64,000 nt of DNA, from the NCBI GenBank assembly GCA_007115705.1, contig QXEO01000216.1:1299041-1363040 (forward strand). The letters are read 5' to 3'. The position numbers were made by a program, and so were the translations under genes. Position 1 is the stretch's first letter. The number at the start of each line of letters is the position of its first letter. The notes beneath the pieces are model-generated. The model searched no databases. It saw only the letters and a program-made list of their open reading frames with translations, and had not been told where the DNA came from. This DNA comes from Dactylis glomerata. Its lineage: Eukaryota; Streptophyta; Magnoliopsida; Poales; Poaceae. Shown piece by piece: positions 1-12,098 of this stretch.

Positions 1-3000
1 ACAATGACAAACTTGGTTTTTAGGAGTTGGATGTACGAGTAGAGCTCATACTCAGTACAAGGCGAGGGCTAGCAAAAGACTGGGAGCGACCAACTAAGAG
101 AGCAATAACGGCCATAATCATGCAAAGCGACAAAGCAACATTAAAAGAAGCATAAGATGGCATCAAAAGTCAAAAACTAAATGATCATAGAGGCTATAGG
201 CGACTTATTTTTGTAGTCAACATGGTGTAAGCATGTGCCAAGTCAACCCAAATAAAGCATCAAAGGAGAAAACCAAATAAATGCTTCCATATAATAAAAA
301 CAACGCATGATTTTTTCAAAGGCTCATTAAGCAATCTCATTTATTTGAGACAAGTCATGCTACAGCAAAACCACTAAGCATACTATCAAAAAGACATCAA
401 GCATGACATGAAAAAGTCTAAGCCGCAGTCTACACAAGCTCCTTCTTGTACCATTTTTTTTTGCATAAAGCTTTTTCTCTTTTCCAACACCATTCAAACT
501 TTTTATAAACACCTCTTTTGATGAAAACCAATAAAGATCAGATGCAAAAATACACCTTGATGCAAAGATAAAATAAGATCTGAATAAAAATCAAGGCGAA
601 AAATTCAAGCTAAACACAGTAGCAGAAAAAGAGAACACTCATTGAAACGATAAGAGTGAAAACTAGAGTGTTCTTGGCAAATGAAAAGCGAGTTCATCTC
701 CTCCAAAAAAAACATGATGTGATCTAACCATTTATTTCAGCAAACAAAACTAAAGAAAACTAAAAACTAAAAACAACTAACGCTCCAAGAAAAATGCATA
801 ATGCATGAAGCAATAAAAATATAGTGTTTTGAAAGGTGACCTGATTTTTGCTGATGAAGAAGGGGTGCCTCGGGGGCATCCCCAAGTTTTGATGCTTGTA
901 CTTCTTGGATATTTCTTGGGCTGATGCATGGGCATCCCCAAGCTTGAGCTTTTGTCCATTCTTCATCTCATCTCATCATTCTCCAATCCCTACAATTGAA
1001 AACTTCCTTCATACAAAACTAAACACAAATCTATTAGCAACATTAGTGTAGCATAACATATAATCAACCTCTTTTGCTTCAGGTTTCAACCCAAAACCAC
1101 CACATATAAAGCATATACTACTGTAGCAACTTCCCCAAAAGTTCCGTAATCAAAAGAACTAAAAAAAAGCGATAAAGCGGCAAACACAAATATTGGCAGA
1201 AATCTGTCAAAACAGAACAGCTGACAAAGGTCGATTTTTTGAGGGATTTTCTGTTGCTCAAATCAAAAAGTGTTCAACTAACGAAAGTTTGGATATAACC
1301 TGGGGCATATGCACAAGAAATCGCAGGTCCAAAAGATATACAGAGAATTTATACGAATTTTTACGGTGCAGCACCGAAAACAGTTTTAGGACAGCAACAT
1401 CCCCAAATCTTTACCTCACTCAAATTAGAGGCTTCTCTTGGCGCAAAAAACGAAATAAACAGGATAAGGAGCGGTCATTACAGTAGTAATGACTTCCAAG
1501 ACTCAAATAAAAGAAAAAGTACTGAAAATAAAACATTGGGTTATCTCCCAAGAGTGCTTTTCTTTAACGCCTTTGAGCTAGGCGCAGAAAATTTGCGAAG
1601 ATGCTCATGTGGGTGACATATAAGAGCTTGAGGCAAAGGCGCCATATAGGATCTTAAAGCAATAGAGAGCATCAAAAAGCAAATGTGAAAGACATTTATA
1701 TCTGAACCACTTCCTATGCATAGGAATCTTGTAAGAAAATAAATCAACGAGGCACATAGTAGCAAGCATGGATAGATAAAGCAAGTGCCACTTCAAGATT
1801 TGCAACATAAAGAGGGGAAACTTAATATTGTTGAGATCCATCAAACCATGTTTCCCTCTCTCATAATAACTTTCAGTAGCATCATGAATAGAACTAACAA
1901 TATAACTATCATTTAAAGCATCCCTATCACGAGCTACATGCATAAAAGAATGAATACTCCCCACATGAACAGTCATAGTAGGAGCAGATTCAATAGAATA
2001 ATTATTCTCATCTCCATAATCATCATAAATAGGAGGCATATTGTAATCATAACTAATTTTATCCTCAATAGTAGGTGAACTGAAAATATTATACTCATCA
2101 TCACAAGCTAGAGAACTACTATGTCGCAAAGCATACTCATCAAACATATCATCATAAGAAGGAACATGGATAGCACTAATGGTACAACAATTATTAACCT
2201 TAGAATTGGTACCAAAAAGATTTTCAATATCAAAAGTAGAGTGCTTTTCCCAATCATGATCACTAACATAAGTAATAGGCATAGGAACATCATCCCAATC
2301 AGAATTATCATAATCTATAGTAGGATCATAACGCTTAGGGGAAGATACCGTGTCCTCTCGCCTTTTACTCCTCCTCTTCTTCTTCTTCTTCTTCTTACTC
2401 TCTCCTTTAGGAGGGAGAGACTTGAAGGGCATCTTCTCCACATATTCTCTAGGAGGGAAAGGCATCTTTTCCACATAATCTGGTTTGCTGACAGAAATAA
2501 CAGAAGAAACTTTGGAGGATTCCTCCTCTCTATTAATAATATCGAAACATCTATTAGTCCTATCATAGCTTGGCAAAACATCATGTTTTATAAGATCTTG
2601 TAAGTAAGTATTTGCGAGGCAGTTTTTAGCACAATAGAGATGACAACCAAGAAGGGTGCTATTAATATCAACATCATTCATGTCTACCAAAGCAATTTTT
2701 CTAGATATCTCTTCACAATTCAAAAACAAAGTAAGCTCATCATACTAATTGAAAGTAATCTTATCATCACAATACAAATCTGCAGTACTCGTTCGATTAA
2801 TTAGGCATTGAAAATTAAAGTGCCCCTTTTCACCGCAAAATTCACAAAGAAAAGGATAAAGCTCACAAACCCATTCACCAAGCACATCTAGATCCTTGAG
2901 CCACATGCTGGTTTCTTCATTTGCGTGGGTGATGCAATAATCTTCCTTGTTGTAACTCTGTTCACAAGGTCTATGTATTCCACAAAAATTAACATGCTTA

Positions 3001-4076
3001 TAAGAAATAGTACTTTTAGAAGTTTGAGCATGTTTATTGCAATCATCAATAACAATATCACTTTCTATGCAAGTATCCTTAAAAGGTTCATGATACACGT
3101 CCCCATTTCCTTTAGGAACATTTATATGGGAAGCAAAGGCTTTAAAGCAATCAACCATAATTTGAGGATCAAGACCATACTTAGCACTAAGCTCTTGAAA
3201 ATTAGCAGTTTCAGGGAAAGACTTAATGCAATCAAACTTGTAATTCATACCTGATCCTTTACCTTTGTCGCTATCCCAATCTTCAATATTGTTTTGAATT
3301 GTCTCAAGCAGACCCCACTTGGTGTCGACATCCTTGCTTGTGAAAGACCCATCAAAGCATGCATCTAGATAGTCCTTGTAATGTCCTGAAAGCCTTGCAT
3401 AAAAATTATTAATAATAATATTACGGGGAAGATCATGAATATGACATTTATGCACTAGTAACTTCAATCTTCCCACACTTGGGCAATGCTTTCTCCCTCA
3501 TGAGGCCAAAAGTTATATATCCGATTACGATCTTTATGAATTTCACTTGGAGGATAAAACTTGGAATAAAAGAGAGACACAATTTCCTCCCATGCAATAG
3601 ATGGACCATCTTCAAGCAGCCGATACCATTCCTCAGCTCTGCCTTTCAGTGACAAAGAGAATAGCTTCTTCTTAACTTGGCTCATTGAAATACCTGCACA
3701 CTGGAACAACTCGCATAATTCATGTATAAAAAGCAAATGATCACCAGGATGGACAGTTCCATCTCCTAAATAGCAGTTATTCTTAACATGATAAACAATT
3801 TTCATATGTATTTTAAAAGGATGAGGAGCACAAGCATCATTAGAAACATCACATATGGGAGATAAAATATCATCAGAGCAAACTTTCTCCACTAAAGCTG
3901 GGGGACAAAAAATATCATACTTAACAAAACCAGCTTCCCCAAGCTTAGACTTTTCTATAGCATTAGCATTAACAGTATTCAAAGCATTCGTACTAATAAC
4001 ATTGCTATGCGAAATAAGCTCCAAAGGATTTTCAATTTTCTCTTCAAATCTAAAATCAGGAAAAAGACTAAAGAAA
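1..4076 (-). mobile_element. Element A: 5'-truncated non-autonomous Athila-like LTR retrotransposon
   Basis: Read on the minus strand, this holds a gag-like reading frame (4076-1605) followed by the untranslated tail (about 1600-1) found in elements B, C, D and F. Its 3' LTR would lie beyond the left window edge. The 5' side (LTR, primer site, gag start) is missing because the sequence changes abruptly at 4076/4077 into the LTR of element B on the other strand. The tail is nearly collinear with 51602-54533 of element D. No reverse transcriptase or integrase is visible. The Athila assignment rests on gag and primer-site features of its relatives in this window and is an inference. Confidence 0.8.
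1605..4076 (-). pseudogene. Broken gag-like polyprotein with CCHC zinc knuckle (element A)
   Basis: The N-terminal part matches the Retrotrans_gag pattern (a KGRAEEWY...FYSKFYPPSEI stretch near 3560-3660). A CX2CX4HX4C zinc knuckle (CEFCGEKGHFNFQC) lies near 2805-2850, followed by a Lys/Arg run near 2355-2400 and a hydrophobic C-terminal segment. Two lesions are visible. A one-base deletion near 3466 shifts the frame just after the QVWED motif. An in-frame TAG at 2745-2747 separates the knuckle region from the acidic C-terminal half. The N-terminus is lost at the 4076 junction. Gag would bind element RNA and form cytoplasmic particles; this copy cannot make a full-length product. It is unrelated by eye to the gag-protease of C and D, although its flanking tail is the same. 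The C-terminal half has no function I recognise. Confidence 0.75.
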
Positions 4077-4332
4077 TTGGTTGTGTTGTGTGCAGGTTCC
4101 GCGTTGCAGTTAGCAAGGAAAGCTTGGACGAGGCGCCATATATAAATTGTCCGGAGCTGTCGCAAGCTAGCAAGCATCACCTTCAGTCGTTTGTCTCTCC
4201 TCTCCAAGAACGATAAACCTTGGTTTCTTAACTGAGGGAAAACTAGCTGCTATACTCATCACACCTTCCTCTTGGGGTTCCCAACGGGCTGGTTATTCAC
4301 CACGCACAAGGACCGTCTGCCACACGCCAGCA
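4077..4332 (+). repeat. Truncated 5' LTR of element B (last 256 bp)
   Basis: It is collinear with 11102-11357 of the 3' LTR and ends at the same GCCAGCA. The first 1.4 kb of the LTR are missing, so the element has lost its upstream promoter copy. Confidence 0.85.
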
Positions 4333-4342
4333 GCTTCTTTTC

Positions 4343-4360
4343 TGGCGCCATTGCCGAGGA
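4343..4360 (+). promoter_or_regulatory. Primer-binding site, tRNA-Asp type (element B)
   Basis: TGGCGCCATTGCCGAGGA lies 10 bases after the LTR end. It is complementary, with two mismatches, to the 3' end of plant tRNA-Asp, the primer typical of Athila-lineage elements. The two mismatches may lower priming. Confidence 0.75.
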
Positions 4361-4448
4361 GGAAGTAGAAGACTTCTGCGAGGGGAGTTTACGCACGCAC
4401 ATCCTTTACTTTGTTATTGTTTTGCTTTACTTTATTTATTTTACCTGC

Positions 4449-5993
4449 TGATGTCTACGCACTTCTATTCTTGTAGACACTTGTTGGGCCTCCAAATGCA
4501 GAGGTTTGTAGAGCAGCAGCAAGTTTCCCTTAAGTGGATCACCCAAGGTTTATCGAACTCAGGGAGGAAGAGATCAAAGCTATCCCTCTCAAGCAACCCT
4601 GCAATTACGATACAGAAAGTCTCTTGTGTCCCCAACACACCCAATACACTTGTTAGATGTATAGGTGCACTAGTTCGGCAAAGAGATAGTGAAATACAAG
4701 TGGTATAGATGATTATAAGTAGCAAACGTGATGTGAAATAAATATTACTGTGAGCAAACATGTAACAAAACAGGAAGTAAACGGTGTGCAATGCTTGGAA
4801 ACAAGGCATATGGATCATACTTTCACTAGTGGACACACTCCCAACAAATATAACATGATTGAACAAATAAATAACTTCTCTTCACTAAGGTACTCTGAAT
4901 TACTCTCCTATTGAATAACACTAATCATTGTGTAGTGGCTACAGAAGCACCCCTTAAAGTTCATCAAGTACTTGACAAACACCACTCATAGAGATATCCA
5001 AATCAAAGCACAACTCAAGATAGATATTATTGCAACTTATACCAAGTACTAACACGGTGCACACACTGTCAACATTACACCATGAAAGGAGGAATAAATC
5101 ACTTCAATACTATCATAGTAATAATTATTCTCATAATCCACAAGAGATCACAATCGTAGCCTAGACCAAGTACCACCATGATGCACGCACTGTCACCGTT
5201 ACACCATGGCAGGAGGAATAGATTACTTTAATAACACCACTAGAGTACACATAATATCTAAATAATAACATCTACTTGTTCAACATGATACAAAGCTCAC
5301 GATCACATAAAGATCACATCATGGGAGAGAGGGGTGAACCACATAGCTACCGGTAGAGCCCTCAGCCCCGGGGATGAACTACTCCCTCCTCATCATAGGA
5401 GACAGCAAGGTTGATGGAGATGACGGTGTGGCCGATGGAGACGGCGGAGACGGCGATGGAGACCGATGGAGATGGCTCCGGGGGCACTTCTCCGTCCCGG
5501 CAGGGTGCCGGAACAGAGACTTCTAGTCCCCCGAAATTCGTCGACGGTGGCGGCGGAGCTGCGGAACTGCTTCTGGAAAATTGCCGAATCCCTTAGGGTT
5601 TTCCGTCCTGAGGCTTCTTATAGGCGAAGGGGCGTCGTCAGGGGTGGGGCCAGGGGCCCTCACGCTATGGTGGCGCGGCCAGGCCCCTGGCCGCGCGAGC
5701 AACGTGTGAGGAGGCCTGGTGGCCCCTCTCCTACTCTCCTTCGGATCTCTGGAAGCTTCCGGGAAAAATAAGACTTCTGGCTTTTGTTTCGTCCAATTCC
5801 GAGAATATTTCCTTTGTAGCTTTTCTGAAACACAAAAACAGCAGAAAACAGGAAACTGGCACTGTGGCGACTTGTTAATAGGTTAGTTCCAGAAAATGCA
5901 TAAAAGTGCCACGAAGTGTAACGAAACATTAGGCAAATGGTGTAAAAACAAGCATGGAGCATCAAAAATTATAGATACGTTTGAGACGTATCA
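4449..5993 (-). repeat. Solo LTR (1545 bp) inserted in the leader of element B
   Basis: The terminal bases are TG at 4449 and CA at 5993. It is flanked by the 5-bp direct repeat CCTGC at 4444-4448 and 5994-5998. Its right end is the reverse complement of the TGATACGTCTC start seen in the other LTRs, so it lies on the minus strand. The left end (TGATGTCTACGC) differs from the other LTRs here, so it is a separate subfamily. No internal domain remains, which indicates LTR-LTR recombination. The short open frames in it (for example 5466-5771) are LTR sequence, not genes. Confidence 0.9.
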
Positions 5994-6075
5994 CCTGCAT
6001 CGTTTTATATCAAAAACCCAAAAAAATTAGAATCCTTGGTAGCTGTTTTATTTGTTTGCTTTTAGTTTTGTTAAA

Positions 6076-6771
6076 ATGAGTAATCCTGAAGTAGAAGTTC
6101 GTAGTTTTAAGCAACAAGGGGGAGAAAGTTTAAAAGATGTTTGGTATCGTATTAACAATGCTCATCATAGGTGTACCAAAAAGCACTCTACCACGATCCT
6201 CCTTAGAAATTTTTATATTGGTATATCTAGTTGGAATAGGTATGTTCTCGATACTCTTACAGGAGGTAATTTTCTGGGTACTCCCGCTGGAGAAGCATGC
6301 ACTATAATTGAAAGTTTAGTGGGAATACCACCTATTCATGTTGCTAAAACCGAGACCACCTTGGAGGAGGTGGTAGAAAAGCTCAGCTCTTTAGAGAAAA
6401 GTTTGCCAAATATCCTAGAAAATGCTAGCTGAGTTAGTGAACTAGTAGAAAACATTGGTAAGAGGATTACCGTTTTAGAGGCTAGCACTACTCTTGATAA
6501 TCAAAATTTAAGGATTGGTAAACTAGAGGAGGCTATGGAAACTCTTAGCTCAATCTTCTCTTCTCTTAAATTTAAGAAAGAGAAAGTGTTTGTTGGAAAA
6601 GATTAAAAATTTATGTATGTTCCCAAGGTTTCTGCGCTTAAATCTCAACATGTTCTTAAAATTGGTAAGACTCCTAGTTCCACTAAGGGTGACTTGTAGG
6701 TTGAATCATCTTCGGGAACCTTCAAAGAGCCTACTAAGGTAACTAGCACTTCACCTATTGATATTACTTGA
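6076..6771 (+). pseudogene. Short coiled-coil coding module of element B, three nonsense codons
   Basis: Starting at ATG 6076, one frame can be followed for 232 codons to the TGA at 6769-6771. It is interrupted by TGA at 6430, TAA near 6604 and TAG near 6697. The N-terminal part (ESLKDVWYRINNAHHRC) resembles the downstream half of an Athila-type gag. The middle is rich in heptad leucines (TLEEVVEKLSSLEKSL and RIGKLEEAMETLSSI). It ends SPIDIT-stop, directly followed by the TTCGCAATTTTCTGCGCC tail start used by the other elements. No protease motif is present. It is probably a reduced gag derivative. It can no longer be translated in full. Confidence 0.6.
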
Positions 6772-9701
6772 TTCGCAATTTTCTGCGCCTAGCTCAAAGG
6801 CGTTAAAGAAAAGCACTCTTGGGAGATAACCCAATGTTTTCTTTTCAGTACTTTTTCTTTTATTTGAGTCTTGGAAGTCATTACTACTGTAATGACTGCT
6901 CCTTATCCTGTTTATTTTGTTTTTGTGCCAAGAGAAGCCTCTAATTCGAGTGAGGTAAGATTTGGGGATGTTGCTGTCCTGAAACTGTTTTCGGTGCTGC
7001 ACCGTAAAAATTCGTATAAATTCTCTGTATATCTTTTGGACCTGCGATTTCTTGTGCATATGCCCCAGGTTTTATCCAAACTTTTGTTAGTTGAACACTT
7101 TTTGATTTGAGCAACAGAAAACCCCTAAAAAATTCGACCTTTTTCAGCTGTTCAGTTTTGACAGATTTCTGCCAATATTTGTGTTTGCCACTTTATCGCT
7201 TTCTTTTGAGTTCTTTTGATCACGGAACTTTTAGAGAAGTTGCTACAGTAGTATTTGCTATATATGTGGTGGTTTTGAGTTGAAACCTGAAGCAAAAAGA
7301 GGTTGATTATATGTTATGCTTGCACTAATGTTGCTAATAGATTTGTGTTTAGTTTTGTATGAAGGAAGTTTTCAAGTGTAGGGATTGGAGAATGATGAGA
7401 TGAGTTGAAGAATGGACAAAAGCACAAGCTTGGGGATGCCCATGCATCACCCCAAGAAATATCCAAGAAGTACAAGCGTCAAAGCTTGGGGATGCCCCCG
7501 AGGCACCCCTTCTTCATCGGCAAAAATCAGGTCACCTTTCAAAACACTATATTTTTATTGCTTCATGCACTATGTGTTTTTCTTGGAGCGTCAGTTGTTT
7601 TAGTTTTCTTAGTTAGTTTAGTTTTGTTTGCTGCAATAAATGGTTGGACCCCAACAAATTTCCTTTGGAGAAGTTGCCTTGTTTTCATTTGCCAAGAACG
7701 CTCTAGTTTTCACTCTTATTAAAAATCGGGTGTTCTTCTTTTTCTGGTACTGCTTTTGGTTTTCGTTTTCACCTTGATTTGCATTCAGACCTTGTCATAT
7801 CTTTTCATCAAGGTGGATTTTTGCCTCTGATCTTTATTGGTTTTCATCAAGAGAGGTGTCTTTAAAAATTTCAAATGGTGTTGGAAAAGAGAAAAAGCTT
7901 TGTGCAAAATAGTGGTACAAGAAGGAGCTTGTGTAGACTGCGGCTTAGGCTTTTTCATGTCATGCTTGATGTCTTTTTGATAGTATGCTTAGTGGTTTTG
8001 CTGTAGCATGACTTGTCTCAAATAACTGAGATTGCTTAATGAGCCTTTAAAAAAATCATGCGGTGTTTTTATTGTATGGAAGCATTATTTTGGTTTTCTC
8101 CTTGATGCTTTATTTGGGTTGACTTGGCGCATGCTCTCACATGTTAGACTCTTACAAAGTCGCCAATAGCCTTCATGATTATTTAGTTTTTGACTTTTGA
8201 TGCCATCTTATGCTTCTTTTAATGTCGCTTTGTCGCTTTGCATGATTATGGCCATTATTGCTCTCTTAGTTGGTCGCTCCTAGTCTTTTGCTAGCCCTCG
8301 CCTTGTACTGAGTATGAGCTCTACTCGTGCATCCAACTCCTGAAAGCCAAAGTTTTCTAAAGTGTCCACCATACATACCTACTAGCAATTTGCTTTTCCA
8401 AGTAAATTTGACTTGCTTTTATTTTCTCTTCAAATTAAACTCTTACCAGTGTTATGCGAAATTCGGTCAGTAAAGCTCTCACGAACCGGAAGGCACACTT
8501 TACTTTTTCCTGTTCTTAAAAATTTGACATTGTGGTCTCTTATGTTGAGTTGTTATGTTTGCAAGTTGTAAGTTCGATTCTAGCCCAGCCATGCTGTCAT
8601 GGGGCAAGCTTTCAACAATGCACTTCTTATTTGAGTTGATATCGTGATCTTTTGTTTATGGATGCCCGCGGTGTGAAATGAATTGGGAATCTTCTGGGGA
8701 TCATGGAGTTTGTATATGTGTTAGGGAAATGCCGGGCCACTAATCTAAGTCATGCATAATTCATGGTGGAAATTTGCAGCATACCCATGGTGAACATTCG
8801 ACGACGCATCTCACAATAAAAAGCTAAACAAAAGGCAAATAAAAGAGATGTCGAGGTGTTCATTGTCTGCTTGTCCTGTCATTTTGGTGTGGGCTTGTTC
8901 CATGTCATCGGGCACGGAGGTACCCCATTGGCGGTTCTCAATGATATGCATATACTTACAATGACAAGGGCCTTGCTTGGGACTCTAAGTAAAGTAGCAT
9001 GAGGTTTGGGTACTCGTATTCACGGGGCATGAGGTTTTCAACTTATGATTTGTCAAGCATATGCATCATAATTGTTCTCGCATTAACTTTAACCATTCAA
9101 GATGCTTATGATGGGGGCAAAGTGAGCTCAAAGCCGGTAAGTACCATAATTTTTGAAGGTTATAAAACTTGCAATCACTGCATCCCTCTGCGAAGGGTCT
9201 TTCTTCTACTTTTATGTTGAGTCACCACCTTCTATCTTTATGCACCATTAAGAGAGCATAGTTTTCATTCTTAGTGTAATATGCATTGTCCCAAAGTTCA
9301 TTGATTGATTCATATTGTTGGTTTCACTTGTTCTCAAATTATTTGTATCTAGTCGCCCTCTTAAACTTGAAGGTGTCCTATGCATTTATGTTTTGCTCTC
9401 TTTGAAGGACAAGCTGAAAACCATTTGTATGTTTTTCCTTATGATTTGAACACACGTTTGACTTTCATTGTTTCATTTTCATGATCTTTTGTTTGTGTTC
9501 ATTTGCATGTTTACAACATGGTTGCTAAGTTCTTATTGTCAAGATTATATCTTCATGCCCATGTTTTAAGTTCTTATGATCCCAGCTCACAAATGCTTAC
9601 ATACATGATCAAGATTGTGTAGGTGCATGTCACCTCAAAAATTATTCTTTTGTTATCACTTACCTACTCAAGGACGAGCAGGAGTTAAGCTTGGGGATGC
9701 T
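6772..9701 (+). other. Untranslated 3' tail of element B with polypurine tract
   Basis: This is about 2.9 kb between the coding module and the 3' LTR, collinear with the tails of A, C, D and F. I see no pol domains. The motif AAGCTTGGGGATGC occurs three times: near 7428, near 7483 and at 9687-9700 directly before the LTR, where it is the polypurine tract. Open frames at 7405-7722, 7412-7603 and 8999-9220 are discussed under findings; none has a convincing protein signature. Confidence 0.7.
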
Positions 9702-11357
9702 TGATACGTCTCCAACATATCTATAATTTTTGATGCTCCATGCTTGTTTTTACACCGTTTGCCTAATGTTTCGTTACACTTCGTGGCACTTTTATGCATT
9801 TTCCGGAACTAACCTATTAACGAGTTGCCACAGTGCTAGTTCCCTGTTTTCTGCTGTTTTTGTGTTTCAGAAGTGATACACAGGAAATATTCTCGGAATT
9901 GGACGAAACAAGTTCCTGAAGTCTTATTTTACCTGGAAGCTTCCAGAGACCGAAGAAGAGTAGGAGGGGGGCCACCAGGGCCCCACACGCCAGGCTGGCG
10001 CGGCCAGGGGCCTGGCCGCACCGCCATGGTGTGAGAGGGCCTGGCCCCTCCTCTGACATCGCCCCTTTGCCTATAAAGACCCCCCGACGGAAAAAACCTA
10101 AGTACCCGATCACTTTTCCAGAATACATCATGATCCGCCGCCGCCATCGACCCGAAGATCGGGAGGGTCCAGAAGCTCTTCCCGGCACCCTGCCAGAGAG
10201 GGGAATCGCCATCGGAGGTCTTCTTCATCGCCATGCTTGCCTCCAGAGCGATGAGTGAGTAGTCTACCTTGGACTATGGGTCCATAGCAGTAGCTAGATG
10301 GTTGTCTTCTCCACCATGTGCTTCATGTTTAGATCTCATGAGCTGCCCTACATGATTGAGATCACCGTTATGTAACTCTACATGTTTGGTTTGTTGGGAT
10401 CCGATGAATATTGGTGTTTATGATTAAGTTGCTGTACTGAATATTATCTTTTGTTATCTCTATGTTGTTTATGATCTTGCATGCTCTCCATTGTTAGTAG
10501 CTATCTTGGCCGAGTAGTTGCTAGTGACTCCAAGAGGAGGTATTTATGCTCGATAGTGGGTTCATGCCTCTATTTAACCTAGGGGAGTGACAGAAACCTC
10601 TAAGGTTGTAGATGTACTGTTGCTACTAGGGAGAAAACAACATTCATATGCTCAAGGGCATATGCTTTGTTTACATTACACACTTTGCTTAATGCAATTA
10701 TCTGTTGTTCGCAACTTAATACTTGTGGAGTTCTCGGATTGATTCACCACAAGTGGATTATTAGTCATAGATGCAGTTGGATGGTGGTCTATGTATTTTG
10801 TTGTAATGCCCAGAGTAAATCTCATAGTGATCTTCTTGACATATCACGTTTATCTTTATTCTATCAATTGCCCAACTGTAATTTGTTGACCCAGCATGTG
10901 TTATTTATCTTATGGAGAGACACCACTAGTGAACTGTGGACCCCGGTCCTATTTCCATCATATTGTTATCACCTGTTTACTTTACTCGCACTGTTTACTT
11001 TACTCGCATACTCTATTGTTTTCCACTCGATACTCTCATAACCTTTGTTTCAAGCAAACCGGTGAGATTAACAACCTCATCGCAAGTTGGGAATGAAGTA
11101 CTTGGTTGTGTTGTGTGCAGGTTCCGCATTGCAGTTAGCAAGCAAAGCTTGGACGAGGCGCCATATATAAATTGTTCGGAGCTGTCGCCAGCTAGCAAGC
11201 ATCACCTTCAGTCGTTTGGCTCTCCTCTCCAAGAATGATAAACCTTGGTTTCTTAACTGAGGGAAAACTAGCTGCTATACTCATCACACCTTCCTCTTGG
11301 GGTTCCCAACGAGCTGGTTATTCACCACGCACAAGGACCGTCTGCCACACGCCAGCA
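9702..11357 (+). repeat. 3' LTR of element B (1656 bp)
   Basis: It runs from TGATACGTCTCC at 9702 to GCCAGCA at 11357. It contains the LTR core promoter (TATAAA 10072-10077), a GC-rich block downstream of it, and an R-U5 region of more than 1.2 kb. The right flank GGGTC (11358-11362) is the candidate target duplication; the left copy is deleted. Confidence 0.9.
10072..10077 (+). promoter_or_regulatory. LTR TATA box (element B)
   Basis: TATAAA stands in the context GCCTATAAAGACCCCCCG, also found in both LTRs of element F. It lies about 370 bp into the LTR, a normal U3 length. Confidence 0.65.
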
Positions 11358-11757
11358 GGGTCCAACCATTTATTATAGCAAACAAAACTAACAAAACTAA
11401 CTAAGAAAACTAAAACAACTGACGCTCCATGAAAAACACATAGTGCATGAAGCAATAAAAATATAGCGTCTTGAAAGGTGACCTGATTTTTGCCGATGAA
11501 GAAGGGGTGCCTCGGGGGCATCCCCAAGCTTTGACGCTTGTACTTCTTGGATATTTCTTGGGGTGATGCATGGGCATCCCCAAGCTTGAGCTTTTGTCCA
11601 TTCTTCAACTCATCTCATCATTCTCCAATCCCTACACTTGAAAACTTCCTTCATACAAAACTAAACACAATTCTATTAGCAACATTAGTGTAGCATAACA
11701 TATAATCAACCTCTTTTTGCTTCAGATTTCAACTCAAAACCACCACATATATAGCAA

Positions 11758-11998
11758 GGGATTTCTATTTTCGTGCCCTCGGGTCGTTAGTTGTACTCAG
11801 TTTTCCCCAGCCGCTTAGTTTTTCCTCAGTTTTCCCCTCGCTCTAGTTTGAAACCCCTCACAGACGCTGGGACGGGAGGGTTGCGGTCTGGTCAGAGGCC
11901 TTAGACCGTTACCGGTGACGGCTAGGGAGCCGCGGTGGTTGTGGATTGACCGTTGCTTTTGAATTGTGTTGACTGTTGACCCAATGAGACACGTCGGA
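11758..11998 (+). repeat. MULE left terminal inverted repeat (about 241 bp)
   Basis: It matches the complement of 19177-19416 with few mismatches up to GAGACACGTCGGA (11986-11998). It contains two copies of an ACTCAGTTTTCCCC-like motif near 11795-11845. It probably also drives the transposase, whose ATG lies about 100 bp inside. Confidence 0.9.
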
Positions 11999-12098
11999 CT
12001 GGCGGTCTGTCACTCACCCAAAGCTTTCCCCTCCGCCTGAGACTGGAAGAGCTCACACACCGCCCCTCCGCCGCCACGCCGTCCTGCCCTCCTACCTT

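Larger units (their letters stand above)
4077..11357 (+). mobile_element. Element B: non-autonomous LTR retrotransposon with truncated 5' LTR
   Basis: Order on the plus strand: 5' LTR remnant (4077-4332), primer-binding site (4343-4360), leader interrupted by a solo LTR (4449-5993), short coding module (6076-6771), about 2.9-kb tail, polypurine tract, 3' LTR (9702-11357). Comparing the 256 shared LTR bases by eye gives about 7 differences (2.7%). That is roughly 1 million years at 1.3e-8 substitutions per site per year. The element sits in element C: the sequence after 11357 resumes C's tail. The expected left copy of the 5-bp duplication (GGGTC on the right, 11358-11362) was lost with the 5' LTR. 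Confidence 0.85.

Noticed and set aside
4465..4866. 133-codon minus-strand frame near 4.5-4.9 kb
   Set aside because: It is inside a solo LTR with defined ends and target duplication and has no protein signature.
9929..10234. Antisense frame in the LTRs beginning MAMKKTS (also at 24157, 28612, 33970, 51068 and 57983)
   Set aside because: It recurs only because the LTR itself is repeated. It lies antisense over the LTR core promoter, its length and C-terminus change from copy to copy, and it shows no domain.
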